Notes: generated by a model not told the origin, from the sequence alone. Positions 10,309 through 21,107 are shown, counted from the stretch's first letter. The stretch: 64,000 nt of DNA from Melitaea cinxia (GCF_905220565.1 NC_059423.1:6692001-6756000); one strand, 5' to 3'. Numbers and translations are program-made.

Positions 10309-13050
10309 GGGCGATTCTCTGTAATCTTGTAATCGGCTGTCCCGACCGTTTTTTTCAAAAAGTAATTTAATTATTTAAAAAAAAATCACTCCTAATGAAA
10401 CTTTAGCCTCGAAACTTTACGAGCCCATTGTTTTTAGAACCATAACTATTTTAATTTTTTTTCTAGACGTGATAGAAGCTCTAAAAATACAGTCCCCAGG
10501 CTGTCCCCATCACTGTATTTCCGCCTAGAAACGAGATTTACGAAAAAGTTATTGAAACTACGTACATTTGGCAGTTAATATGATAAGAAAAATAACAAAA
10601 TTAATATTATTTTCTTAAAACAAGGTCTCGTTACGAATTTTATTATATTAGTAAACACCTGTAAACTTTGTCCCCAGAATTTTTAAACAGTCCCCTGCCA
10701 AAAATTTAAATCCATAATTAAAAAAAACATCAATATTTACAAACGTTTTTTAGAGATAAACGAAAGGCAATTATTGTTAAGTTGGACACCTTGTCGAATG
10801 CGGCGACAAAACGTCATTTTTTTTAGTGTCAGAGTGGCATTTGTGTTGTGAACTCACGTTTGATCCGCTACCGCACACAGTCCTCTGGTAAGTAATAATA
10901 TTTATATGTTAATTACTTTAATTATTGCTTTATCCTTCATTGTTTTATTATCTATGTCTAAATTGATCAGTAGATTCTTAGAAAACTATTTTACATCAGT
11001 TTTGTAAATATTGTCAAATCTAACCTTAATACACAGTCCCCTGGCAACAGTCCTCTGTCTGAAGATGCAGCAGGGGACTTTTTACACAACAGGGGACTGT
11101 GTATTTTGCGTATTGGTTATTATTTCTATGTATTGTTTGTGTTAAATTATCCACTAGTATATTTTTTTAATGTGAGAATCATCAAAGTATCATTGGTTCG
11201 CATTATTTTCCTTTATAAACTATATATTATTTTACACAGGTCTATCGAAAACACATACACTATGGTTCCTAAAAAGAAAAAGGTATCCCGGAAGAAATTA
11301 CTACAGAAAAAGAGATAAGCAGAGCGACTACGATACGAAATAATTTTTTATTTCGTATCGTATAGTAGTAATAACCTGAAAAGAGAGAACAAATGAGAAA
11401 AAAGGAGAAGTTGAAGTAGCAAAAGAAGAAAGAAAAAGGGTTGCGAAAATTAGTAAAGGACATTACACCTCGTGACCACAGAGCTGCCTTAAAGAAGTGG
11501 AAAGAACATTGTACTGTATACCGAGCCAAAAGACTAAGACTGAAAAGCGTCACTAATAACTTTATACGAGAAAAAACGCCGATCCTGAAGCAGATACTCT
11601 TCTACAAGACCATCTACTCCAGTTCAAGATCAAATATCTCCAGCTCAAAGCCCAGTAGTCTCCAGTGCTAGTTTAAATCAAAGAAAAAAAGTATTTACAA
11701 AGCGACGAATGAAGTTTAACAGAGAAAGAATTGAAAATATCCATGCTTAGAGAAAAAACTTGAGAAGTACAAAAGAAGATTAGCGATTATTGAAAATGTT
11801 AGAGGAGCGTGATCAAAGAAAAGAAGTAGTCAAGAAAGCATTGTTGGCGACGTCATTAGTAAGCAGTTGAAAGAAAATTATTCCACATTGAAACGTACAA
11901 AAGAGAGACAAATTTTTAAGAAAGTTGTTACTGGCTTGTGTAGAAGTAAAGTCACTCGATACCTAAAGAAATGAAGTTGATGTCTAGACCTGGAAAAAAT
12001 CTAATCTCAATGGTTTAGATGTACCTGTAGCTAAACGATGTAAAATACCTCATAGTCATAAAAGGATTTGGAATTTATGTAACAATACTGGAGATTACGC
12101 CCTTGTAAAATATCCAGCTAAAAATGTAGAATATCGTTATGCTGCCGTAATTAATGAGATTAATGACGATGAAGTACGTAGTTACGTGTTACTTTCCTCA
12201 AGATTTGTAACCGAAAAGTGCAGATCTATAGAATCAATGATAATCCTAACTTGATTTTGAAGGAAAATAGAATATTTTATCAGTTTCCTACTCAAATAAA
12301 CGTTTTCGAGCGCTAACTTTTTAAAATGTTAAGTTAATTTTGATTAAACTTTTTATGTGCAATATTTGATTTCGAAAAATCCTTAGGATTTGATTGGAGG
12401 TATCAGTTGAAATATCATATATTTGAGAGAAAAGACTTTTCTAATCATTATATTAATAATAGTAAATATTTTAATGAATATTGCATAAAGCATTTAATGA
12501 TTGATATTATTAAGACTGTGTTGATCTCAGTGAATGAATGTTTAAATTTAAATAATTACATTAATAATAGTAAATATTTCATTTAATAAATAGTATTATA
12601 ATAATAAGACTTTATATTGATCTCAGTGAGCACAAAATGTTTCTAGTACTTAGGGCTAAATTTTTGATATAAATGTTTAAAGAAAGTTATATTTCGTATT
12701 ATTTTATTATAAAAAAACTTTTTTGATTATTGATGCGAAAATATGTCATACAAACAATAAATATTTGACTAATGGTAAATGATTTTTTTTAAGTACGACA
12801 ATCCTCTCTCACTTAACAGCCCCTTTTCACGTTCAAAACAGTCCCCTGATGCCTCAAACAGTCCCCTGTCATGATTTTTTGAAAAATTTGCTAATTTCTC
12901 GGAAAATACGTATAAACTCAGTGGGCCTCCTTATCTAACTAAAATAATAGTTAATTTACTTCGAAATGTAACACGGTTTTTTATCAAATAGCAAAAAAAA
13001 TTGCCAGGACAGCATTTGTATGGGAGCTGTACAAGCTTACAGAGAAATGC

Positions 13051-13052
<2 letters not shown>
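10309..13052. mobile_element. Unclassified TIR element with CAGTCCCCTG subterminal repeats
   Basis: Left end 10309 begins GGGCGATTCTCTGTAATCTT. The complement of the right end, 13052 inward, begins GGGCATTTCTCTGTAAGCTT; 20 of the first 23 bases match. Both ends abut TA-rich sequence. Inside, about ten copies of CAGTCCYCTG or its complement lie at 10490, 10501, 10669, 10688, 10878, 11034, 11048, 11071, 11090, 12839 and 12859. They are clustered towards the two ends, as transposase-binding subterminal repeats are. The centre holds a decayed ORF (11263-12255). I cannot name the superfamily. Confidence 0.6.
11263..12255 (+). pseudogene. Decayed ORF of the CAGTCCCCTG element
   Basis: Broken pieces of one lysine/arginine-rich protein can be followed through several frameshifts and stops. 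A start-like ATG at 11263 opens PKKKKVSRKKLLQKK. Bases 11441-11560 give RKLVKDITPRDHRAALKKW followed by a KEHC block. Pieces near 11880-11960 give STLKRTKERQIFKKVVTG. Bases 12085-12255 give DYALVKYPAKNVEYRYAAV then VRSYVLLSSRFVTEKC. The basic N-terminus suggests a nuclear DNA-binding protein. The intervening core is too damaged to identify a catalytic domain, so transposase identity is inferred from position only. Confidence 0.45.

Positions 13053-13054
<2 letters not shown>

Positions 13055-13083
<29 letters not shown>
13055..13083. repeat. (TA)n microsatellite
   Basis: Pure TA repeat directly outside the right end of the CAGTCCCCTG element. Confidence 0.9.
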
Positions 13084-13084
<1 letters not shown>

Positions 13085-13194
13085 TTAAGGTTTTTTAGTT
13101 TAATGTTATTTATCTAATTATTATTATTATATTATAAGTTGCTAATAAACTTTGTTTACATTTAGCAAGGCAATACATATATTGTACAAATAAT

Positions 13195-13280
13195 TGTTTG
13201 TTCCCAAACGGAAAACAAAAACCGACATCAATTACATCAACCAGTAACAACGTAGGTGGACGAAAAAATAGTGGCAAAAT
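13195..13280 (-). repeat. ACCGACTTC-family repeat, partial
   Basis: Contains a variant ACCGACATCAATTACATC followed by AACGTAGGTGGACGAAAAAA, one end of the family. Confidence 0.5.
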
Positions 13281-13739
13281 TATGTGGTGTCGTGGGACAC
13301 CAGGTAGGAACGAAGTTCCTTCGGATAGTATAGAAGCAACACAATTTGAAAAAAAAATGTTGAATTTTATATATATTTTCTAGTTCTTGTTTTTTTTTTG
13401 TTTTAATTTTGTTGATTGGTTTTTAATTAAGTACAAAAAAGTATTTAGGAAATTAAGTATTTTAGAAAATAACAAATACCGTAAAATAAAATAAATGAAA
13501 CAAAATAATAATAATAATAATAGTTCAAACTATTAAGTGAAATAAAAAAAACATATGTTTTTATTTATTTTTGTCGACAGTATAAAATTACATAAATAAT
13601 TTAAAAAAACAGTTTACTTGTAATATTTTAGTTTTACAAACGTCATATAATACAGTCGTGTGACTGATATTACGTAACTTCCGTTATATATTTTTCTTAC
13701 GGTTTTAGTATCACATTTTTTCAGTTCGGTCGCCCGGCC

Positions 13740-13990
13740 AAATGTCAAGCCTGCCGTAAGGAACTTCGTTCCAATAAATACGCATTATTAGATATAGCTC
13801 AAAAAGTACCCTGCAGATCTCGATCACATTTAAATGGGACCATACGATAAGCACCACGGTCCACCCAGTAAAAAGTTCTGAGGTAACACACACATAAAAT
13901 AATTGTGTTTGCTAGCAAAAAAAAAACCGACTTCAAAATTACATCGACAAGTAATACAACGTAAGTAGACGAAAAAATTAACAAACCCAC
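13740..13990 (-). repeat. ACCGACTTC-family repeat(s), reverse
   Basis: Two adjoining reverse pieces: 13780-13900 with TCGATCACATTTAAATGGG and AGTTCTGAGGTAACACAC, then 13900-13985 with TTGTGTTTGCTAGCAAAA, ACCGACTTCAAAATTACATC and ACGTAAGTAGACG. Confidence 0.6.
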
Positions 13991-14002
13991 TAGTCACATA
14001 TA

Positions 14003-14060
<58 letters not shown>

Positions 14061-14062
14061 CT
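14003..14062. repeat. (TA)n microsatellite
   Basis: A long TA run with one TTTATA interruption near the end. Confidence 0.9.
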
Positions 14063-14185
14063 GTTGAATTGAGAAACTCCTCTTTTTTTTAAACCGTTTA
14101 AAAAGATAAACTATACTTTAGTAAGGTTATCTGATACGACTTATCTTGTAAGACCTAATATTCAGCTTTGAATTATGGCTCTACA

Positions 14186-14434
14186 TTAGACATAGTGCGA
14201 TGAAAATTTATTGAAATAAAACATATTTCGCACGCTTGACTTGGGAAGTAAACTGGTGATTTCGTGACGTGAGCGTGACGAAAAGTGTGATTGGGAGACG
14301 CGAACGAAGCAAGAGAGGCGCAAGCACACATTTTCTTCCTCTCTTTCTCTCATAGCCAGTTACGTTTCGTATATCTAACACACGGTATGGGTCTATTGCC
14401 AAAGAATTTGACTTTAGTCGTGTGGTCTAAAGCA
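14186..14434. repeat. MITE-like repeat (GTCGTGTG ends), copy 1
   Basis: Contains GACTTGGGAAGTAAACTGG, GTGACGAAAAGTGTGATTGG, AGTTACGTTTCGTATATC and TTTAGTCGTGTGGTCTAA. Related copies lie at 34690-34950 (reverse) and 52238-52400. Confidence 0.5.
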
Positions 14435-14589
14435 CACTCCTTTTTTATTTCAGTATTGACCTTAAAACATATTCTTAAAGATAAAGATGCGTCATTTACA
14501 ATTGATTTCTTGATTTAGTGTCGCGGGTGTGGTAACATAATACAAGCACAAATGCCCATACAAGGTCAAACGTCTGCAGGTCCTATACA

Positions 14590-14745
14590 AATTCGGATAG
14601 CCAACACCTCTCCCAAAACTCTTGTATATCCATCTTACTCACATAGGAACACAACACTATTTGTGAGCAGTGTCATTCAGCTGTGTATCTTCTGTTAGGT
14701 TGATGTACTTCACCAGAGTGCCTAGTGCGAGTTTTATTCACAGAA
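14590..14745 (+). repeat. CAAGCGTAC-family repeat, 3' part
   Basis: Shows CTTACTCACATAGGAACAC, AACACTATTTGTGAGCAG and a diverged GTGTATCTTCTGTTAGG. Confidence 0.5.
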
Positions 14746-15322
14746 ACATGACAGAAATACGTGAAGATTATTTTGAATGGGAATTTAAACAGTGCAGCCT
14801 AGACGATAAAGAATAGTATACGATACAATCGATACAGAGTCATCTAGCGGCAAACGCGACAACTAGGTTGAAATGCCGAATTTCCCATACAAAATGAAGT
14901 TAAAATTTAGGCCCGTTATTGCGAGACGGATTAAACAAACAGTTGAGCTCTATCTAGTCTTTCTTAATAGATATAAAAACCTGAGATTAGTTCAAATAAA
15001 TGAATATGCCCAAAATTTGAGCATTATAAATTAACATTGGAAATGTTTACTGTATTTATCGAAAGTCTTGCACTAGCTTTTTTCTCGCCCATATTTAAAG
15101 GACATAGTCTCAATCTTCTGATGATACAAGTATGTTAAAATTTTGTTTGTTCATCTTTCATATCTTATCATGAAAACTAATCTTTACATTCCTGTAAGAC
15201 ATTTATGAAAAATAGTTTAATCTTCGATAGCAAAAAAATTACTCACATTTGAACATGACTGAAAAGAAATCTCATCCTAAACGGTAAATACGTTAAGTAA
15301 TTTTAATATTTTTATACCATTA
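14746..15322. other. AT-rich stretch, no gene seen
   Basis: Nothing was recognised. Confidence 0.4.
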
Positions 15323-15603
15323 CTAGCTGACCCAGCAAACGTTGTTTTGCCATATATATTATGAAAATTTAGGGTTGTATGTATTTTTTGATGCTAAATC
15401 ATAATAACATAAAAATAAATTATCAAAATATATTTAAAAAAAATTGGGGTGGACTACCCTTAACATTTAGGGGGATGAAAAATAGATATTGCTCGATTCT
15501 CAGACCTACCCGATATGCACACAAAATTTCATGAGAAGCCGTTCAAGCCGTTTCGGAGGAGTTTAACTACAAACACCGCGACACGAGAATTTTATATATT
15601 AGA
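15323..15603 (-). mobile_element. Non-autonomous Helitron, reverse
   Basis: On the reverse strand it starts TC at 15603 and ends CTAG at 15323, flanked by A and T. It is the same family as 5263-5469, with GTTTGCTGGGTCAGCTAG at its 3' end. Confidence 0.75.
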
Positions 15604-15970
15604 TTATTGAGGTGTGGCACAGCAGGAAATATCCTGCTTTCGTGGAAGTGCACCCGCGTCCCCGCGATTCCGCCCAGGCGTGTCGAAGAAACACCCCAGA
15701 AAAAAAGGATATATCCTTATCTAAATATGGAGCAGCCCGATTGGGGAAGTACCTCGATCTTACAGAAGATCACAGCTAAATAATATTGTTTTCAAACAGT
15801 GTTGTTTTTATTCCTTAATAAGGTGACCAAAGCTCCTGGGGGAATCGGGGATAGGGTTGGCAACGCGCTTGCGATGCTTCTGGTGTTGCAGACGTCTATA
15901 AGCTACGGTTATCGCTTATCATCGGGTGAGCAGTACGCATGTTGGCCGACCTAGTTACATAATAATAAAA
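15604..15970 (-). repeat. CAAGCGTAC-family repeat, reverse, near full length
   Basis: Reverse copy running from GTGGCACAGCAGGAAATATC through GAGCAGCCCGATTGGGG and GAAGATCACAGCTAAATAAT to GTTGGCCGACCTAGTTA. It abuts the Helitron at 15603 and carries a small insert (15635-15720). Confidence 0.65.
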
Positions 15971-16149
15971 AAAAACTTATGTACAGGATAAATTTTCTCC
16001 ACAACCGATGAAATCGAGCCTTACAATATTAATAAGACAATACATGAAGATATTTGACCTTCGAATAAATCTTGGAATGTCGTTTGCCCTACAAAGCTGA
16101 CCTTTATTGACTCACAACTTGACCCACGTCTTAAAGCCTTAGGCGTATA

Positions 16150-16336
16150 TCTATACTGTTATTACAAAGCTGAAGAGTTTGTTTGTTTGAATGCGCTAAT
16201 CTGTAACTATTGCTCCGAAATGAAAATTTATTTTCGTGTTGTTTAGTCCAAATACCGAAGACGGCTATTGGTTATATATGATTCTAGTACGTTTTTTTCT
16301 CAGATTAACGCAGGTGAAACTGCAGAGCATAGCTAG
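16150..16336 (+). mobile_element. Lep1-like non-autonomous Helitron
   Basis: Starts TC (16150-16151) and ends CTAG (16333-16336). It holds the TTTGTTTGTTTGAATGCGC motif common in lepidopteran Helitrons. Confidence 0.65.
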
Positions 16337-16384
16337 TATATAACGAATTTGTACCTTACTAGTTTCCATTTTTTTTTTTTATTA

Positions 16385-16530
16385 CAAGTCTAGTTTGTTT
16401 ACGCGTGCTAATCTCAGGAAGTACTGGTCCGATTTGAAAAATTCTTTCAGTGTTACCCGGAGGAAGGCTATATATCATCACGCTAATACCAATAGGAGCG
16501 GAGCACCAATGAAGAATGTTTCAAAATCGG
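16385..16530 (+). repeat. Lep1-like Helitron fragment
   Basis: Contains ACGCGTGCTAATCTCAGG, ACTGGTCCGATTTGAAAAAT and ACCAATAGGAGCGGAGCACC. The same segment occurs in the copy at 52829-53421. Confidence 0.6.
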
Positions 16531-16534
16531 GTGT

Positions 16535-16985
16535 TTTTAACCGACCTCAAAAAGGAGGAGGTTACTCAATTATATATATCAATTCGACCGTATATATATT
16601 TCTTTAATGTATGTTCGGGGATAACTCCCTCGATTATGAACCGATTTTGATAATTCTTTTTCTGTTGGAAAGCAGATATTCCTATTTTGATACCATAATA
16701 AGGAAATCAAGATCTGATGATAGGATCCCAGAGAAATCGAGGGAAACTCTCGAAAATCCGCATAACTTTTTACTGGGTGTACCGATTTTGAAGATTTTTA
16801 ATTTAATCGCAAGCCGATGTTTATCATGTGGTCACATTTAAATTTCATCGAGATCTGATTACAACTTTTGGAGTAATCTTTGATAATGCGTATTTACTTG
16901 ACTATTTTTTCGTCTACCTACGTTGTATTACTTGTCGATATAATTGAAGTCGTTTTTTTTTCATTTGCCTGCAAACAAAATTATT
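16535..16985 (+). repeat. ACCGACTTC-family repeat, long copy
   Basis: Begins ACCGACCTCAAAAAGGAGG and includes TATGTTCGGGGATAACT, GATGATAGGATCCCAGAG and AACTTTTTACTGGGTGTACC. It ends TTGAAGTCGTTTTTTTTTC with GCAAACAAAATTATT. This long form carries both the ATGTTCGGGGATAA and the TACTGGGTG segments. Confidence 0.65.
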
Positions 16986-17125
16986 CAAGTAACTATTCAA
17001 CGCGGACGAAGTCGCGGGAAGTAGCTGGTAGATAAAATAAAAGGACTTGCTGAATCTTTCCCAGCCGTTCTGTAGTTAAGCATTTAGCAACATTATTGGT
17101 GCTTCATTTTTATTTATATAGAAGA

Positions 17126-17305
17126 CTAGCCATGCCCCACGATTCCACTCGCGTTAATTTCAGGAAAAAAACTATTAACACATTATATAGCCTAGTCTTC
17201 CTCGGTAAATAGACTACCGAAGACAAAGATAATTGTTCAATACGAACCAGTAGTTCCTGATTAGCGTGTTGAAACAAATTGCTCAGCTTTATAATATTAG
17301 TATAC
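17126..17305 (-). repeat. Lep1-like Helitron, reverse
   Basis: Starts CTAGCCATGCCCCACG (reverse of the 3' end), then CGCGTTAATTTCAGG, and ends near TTGCTCAGCTTTATAATATT. Confidence 0.6.
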
Positions 17306-17517
17306 TCGCAGATAGACATACTACCCACGTGCTAATAAAGCATATTTTTATATACAGGTGACATCATATTGACATCACCAAGGTCGAGTGATTACTGCAT
17401 TTGTATTTTTATCTAAATCTTTGCATAGTTTACTTGATAATGATTTATTTTGGTTGTAAAAGCGATCTGTCACAACTTAACCATTCATAATTAGAGCGTT
17501 TATTTATTTATTTCTAG

Positions 17518-17580
17518 CTAGCGACCCGCCCCGGTTTCGCACGGGTGTAATGCTGATACTAAATATACTACAGGATGTCT
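17518..17580 (-). repeat. Helitron 3'-end fragment, reverse
   Basis: CTAGCGACCCGCCCCGG with a CGG/CCG hairpin, then TTTCGCACGGGTGTAATG. Confidence 0.5.
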
Positions 17581-17684
17581 TTATATACAACGTTCACAGC
17601 TTTTTTGACATTAGAAAATACAAATAATATATTTTTAGAGGTTACTCTTGAATTGATTAATTATGATTTAGTTTCATTATCCTC

Positions 17685-17930
17685 ATCATCCAAACATTTG
17701 TATTGGCCATACAGGTGTTTGCCGTGGTCTGGGTGTTTGTGTAGTCCTTGTGGGTCTCCCCGCCGTGCCTCGGAGAGCACGTTAAGCCGTCGGTCCCGGT
17801 TGTTATCATGTACACCTGATAGCGATCGTTACTCATAGTAGGGAATACATCCGCCAACTCTGATCCTTCTCCTACATGGGGAAAGAGGCCTATGCCCAGT
17901 AGTGGGATATTACAGGCTGAAGCGTAATCC
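17685..17930 (+). repeat. tRNA-derived SINE, head truncated
   Basis: Clean copy of the body: ACATTTGTATTGGCCATAC, GGTGTTTGCCGTGGTCTGG, GGTCTCCCCGCCGTGCC, CTGATAGCGATCGTTACTC and the tail CCCAGTAGTGGGATATTACA. Confidence 0.75.
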
Positions 17931-17934
17931 TCAT

Positions 17935-18215
17935 CATCACTTCAGCCTATCGCAGTCCACTACTGGACATAGTGCTCCACAAGTTCGCGCTAAAAATGGC
18001 GTGAAATCATGTGTGTTGCCCATAGTCACCACGCTGGGTAGGCGGGTTGGTGACCGCAGAGCTGGCTTTATCGCACCGAAGACGCTGCTGCCCATCTTCG
18101 ACCTGTGTATTTCAAAGCCAGCAGTTGGATGGTTATCCCGCCATTGGTCGGCTTTTTAAGTTCCAAGTGGAACTCTGTTATCCCTTAGTCGCCGCTTACG
18201 ACACCCACATGATTT
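17935..18215 (-). repeat. SINE with RTE tail, reverse
   Basis: Reverse of the element at 9170-9520: starts TTCAGCCTATCGCAGTCCAC and runs through GGTTGGTGACCGCAGAGC and AGTTGGATGGTTATCCCGCC to CGACACCCACATG. It lies tail to tail with the SINE at 17685-17930. Confidence 0.7.
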
Positions 18216-18699
18216 AATCTAATCCTATTCAACCTAATGTACTTACTATAAATACGGTTTAAAAATCTAAAGTACGAAAATACATTTAGAAAAAATTGTC
18301 GCACCGGCCCCCCGCCCAATACCGCCGCACCCGATGTCTCTGAATTTTGTATCTGTATCATCTTCGAAAATATCCATTTAAATTACATGCTGTTAAGGGC
18401 CATATTGATCTATTTTAAATGCACAATGTATTAATGGTATTTAATTGAATAAGGGTGAATGATGTATTGCTTAAAATCGCGTCGTAAAATATGCCAAGTA
18501 AAGGATAAAAAATGGTTAGTGTGGGTTATCCATGAGAGATAGACATATACTGACGCGGACTTTTTTGTAAACCTCTTTGAAGTGTACTGTAGTACATTAT
18601 TTTGATCTATCTCATAGGGTTCAGCCAGCGTTTGCAATGTAAGCAAAAAAAAAAATGTGTTTATTTACTACATCACATTAGAAACCTCTAAATTGTCAA
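18216..18699. other. AT-rich stretch, no gene seen
   Basis: Nothing recognised. The reverse open frame at 18431-18646 has no recognisable domain. Confidence 0.4.
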
Positions 18700-18870
18700 T
18701 GTTTCTCTACTATATTATGCATGTTTCATACATATAAAACTTTCTCTTGAATCACCCTATCTATTTAAAAAACCCGCATAAAAATCCGTTGCGTAGATTT
18801 GAAGATCTAAGCATACATAGGGACAGACAGACAGCGGGAAGCGACTTTGTTTTACATTATGTAATGATGA
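18700..18870 (-). repeat. Helitron-like repeat (ACGGATTTTGATG type), reverse
   Basis: Reverse match to 6835-7025 and 25655-25825 (TATTATGCATG, GAATCACCCTATCTATTTA, ATCCGTTGCGTAG). Confidence 0.55.
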
Positions 18871-18902
18871 TATAAATGCAGTTCCTCAGGCAGTCTTCAG
18901 CC

Positions 18903-19017
18903 CGGTTCCTATATTCAAAAGAACGATTCGTTCTGTTAACGTATCGTTTAATTTCGAACACGTATCCGTTCAACGGTTCGTAACTGAAAACGAAACGTTT
19001 TTTGAATGTAGGAACCG
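18903..19017. mobile_element. Short MITE with matched inverted ends
   Basis: Left end CGGTTCCTATATTCAAAAG and the complement of the right end CGGTTCCTACATTCAAAAA match over about 20 bp with one mismatch and one extra base. The 115-bp unit is itself partly palindromic (AACGATTCGTTC, CGTATCGTT). Confidence 0.65.
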
Positions 19018-19594
19018 AGTTTTATTCGGTCAACGACCACAGGAAACGAAAGCACTTGATCCAATCGCTTTGATGACAGCTTGTTGACAAGGCGTTACTG
19101 GAGTCAGAATTCAATTTGCAACTCAAATTCTGTTAAGGTTTCGTCCATGAATAACGTGATTTTATTAGCAACATTTTAACCTTTACCCCTGCCTGGTTGA
19201 TTTTATATTATTCTACGCCAAATAAAAAACAAAAATAAATAAATAAATAAATAATTGACGTGAAATCTTTAGCCGCGTTTGGGCACTTTTTGGCAGTAGA
19301 AAATCTTATGTTGATTGTTAATGTTCGCTTCACCGACATACTCATGACTGGCGCACTTGCAGCGGCCGTGTACAGTGCGCATTAGACGCTTTTTGGATGG
19401 GTGAATGAATAATCGTGCTTTCGCGTCACCGACATGATTGATATTGATAATTTTAATTCGGACATTATGAAATCACATATATTAATATTAAAAGTTCAAA
19501 GTTTTCACTTCTATCGGCGGTCACTATAGCTGCCATTTTTTTTTTTTTTGTACAAAATTAATTAAATATTCACAATATTATCTTTACAGATCAT
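19018..19594. other. No gene seen
   Basis: Nothing recognised apart from an (AAAT)n tract at about 19232-19252 and a T run at 19537. Confidence 0.4.
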
Positions 19595-19599
19595 CAGAT

Positions 19600-19735
19600 C
19601 AGCTCGGCCTATTGCAGTCCACTGCTGTACATAGGCCTCCCGAAGTTTGCGCCAGGCATCCCGGTTTTCCGCAATCCTTATCCAGCTTACACCGGCAATC
19701 TTACGTAGATCGTCGGTCCAACGGGCCGGAAATAC
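19600..19735 (-). pseudogene. RTE-clade LINE, C-terminal fragment of ORF2
   Basis: The reverse strand reads cleanly through ARWTDDLRKIAG, SWIRIAENRDAWRKL and REAYVQQWTAIG, the conserved C-terminal block of RTE-group retrotransposons. It is a severely 5'-truncated insertion. The last 40 bases match the tail of the SINE family at 9170-9520. Confidence 0.8.
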
Positions 19736-19879
19736 AGGTAAAATCGAAAATTTTCAGACCGATAACAAGGTTGCAGGTTGGTCAGTGTAGAAATCGCGAG
19801 TTTAACGAAAAATAAACACAAATATAGATGTTTGCCGTGGTCTGGGGTTTGTGCTCGTGTGTTGTGTGTTTCCGTACCC

Positions 19880-19985
19880 CCGACATATTAATAAGTGAAG
19901 CAAAAAGTTTGTACCCCTTTTTACGATAATTGCGAAGTTGAAGGAGTATGAGATTTCGCAAACTTATAGTTTATATACAGGATTG
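19880..19985 (+). repeat. Repeat shared with 63465-63545
   Basis: The AAAGTTTGTACCCCTTTTT then TTACGATAATTGCG, GGAGTATGAGATTTCGC and ACTTATAGTTTATA string recurs near the window end with few changes. Family unknown. Confidence 0.5.
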
Positions 19986-20417
19986 CAGAATGCTAATATT
20001 TTATCAAAATTGTGCATAAAAAATATATCAAATCAATAAAAAAAAAATAACACACACTACCATGTATTTGACATACACACGCATATTATACTATTTTGTT
20101 GATTGTCAGTCTATAGTCAAATTAAAAAATTAAAAAAAAGGTCGAAATTATGGTCGAATTTCGACCACTGGGCGACCACTAATTTATTTAATTATGCCAC
20201 TATCAAATACGATATTTGATTGATACACAATTACACATAGAAAAGGTTTGCCAAACTTGTTCGTCTATTCGGCGCTCATAAACCTTGACCGCAGGACTCG
20301 CTATATGAATTGACAATTCATCACACACCATAACCATTTACCGTGAGACAGTAGGTGATGTCGTAATTTTGCGCTTGCAACACCAGGAGCAAGCGCGTCG
20401 CCGACCCTTTTTTTTTA

Positions 20418-20700
20418 TATTACTAGGTCGGCAAACAAGCGTACAGCTCACCTGATGGTAAGAGATTTTCGTAGCTTATAGACGCCTACAAAACCAAAAG
20501 CATCGCAAGCGCGTTGCCGACCCAATTCCCATTCCCCCCACGAGCTCTGGTCACCTTACCCACCACAGGAACACAACACTGCTTGAAAGCAGTATTATTT
20601 AGCTGTGATCTTCTGTAAGGTCGAGGTACTACCCCAGTCGGGTTGCTCCATATTTTGAGCAGGAAATTCCTGCTGTGCCCTACCTCAGTTAAAGTTGTTT
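20418..20700 (+). repeat. CAAGCGTAC-family repeat, full length
   Basis: Full run of the family: ACTAGGTCGGCAAACAAGCG, GTAGCTTATAGACGCCTAC, GCAAGCGCGTTGCCGACCC, CACCACAGGAACACAACAC, ATTTAGCTGTGATCTTCTG and CAGGAAATTCCTGCTGTGCC. No tRNA-like head is seen, so its mobilising machinery is unknown. Confidence 0.7.
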
Positions 20701-20965
20701 GATCTCAGTTGTTTGCCGAAATGGTTATATAAAAAAACTCTTTAGTTTGCAAGTGTCACGCTAATCACGTGTCACAGTTGACACGCTATCTTTTTTATTA
20801 TAATTTCGTAACATTTGATAATTCAATTAGCCCATTGCTAGTAGGACGAACGCGGGATCACGTACTATCCGTAAATTATTTAGAGAATGACTTTGAATAG
20901 TTACGGGTTTCTGTAAAGAACTCACTAAAGACGGCGCCACGGTCGATTAGACCGAATATAAAATC

Positions 20966-21088
20966 ATCATATCAAAAATTTCGATCTAGCGAGTACATCG
21001 TTCCATAGCTTAATTGGCTAGAGCACCGACACGGTCAGCTGGAGATGCAGGTTCGATCCCCGCTGGAACGGTCGATTTTTGATATGAT
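20966..21088. mobile_element. tRNA-like sequence flanked by a 14-bp perfect inverted repeat
   Basis: ATCATATCAAAAAT at 20966-20979 is exactly complementary to ATTTTTGATATGAT at 21075-21088. Between them lies a 70-nt tRNA-like sequence (21001-21070) with 6 of 7 acceptor pairs (GTTCCAT with CTGGAAC), a D arm, and a B box GGTTCGATCCCCG. The anticodon stem has a mismatch and loop position 33 is C not T, so it is not a sound tRNA gene. It may be a tRNA-derived MITE. Confidence 0.55.
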
Positions 21089-21107
21089 ATTAAAAAATGT
21101 TAAGTAT

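Noticed and set aside
17575..18159. Open frames on both strands
   Set aside because: They coincide with two SINE copies placed tail to tail.
21001..21070. Functional tRNA gene
   Set aside because: Mismatch in the anticodon stem, C at position 33 and one weak T-stem pair. Kept only as a tRNA-like element.
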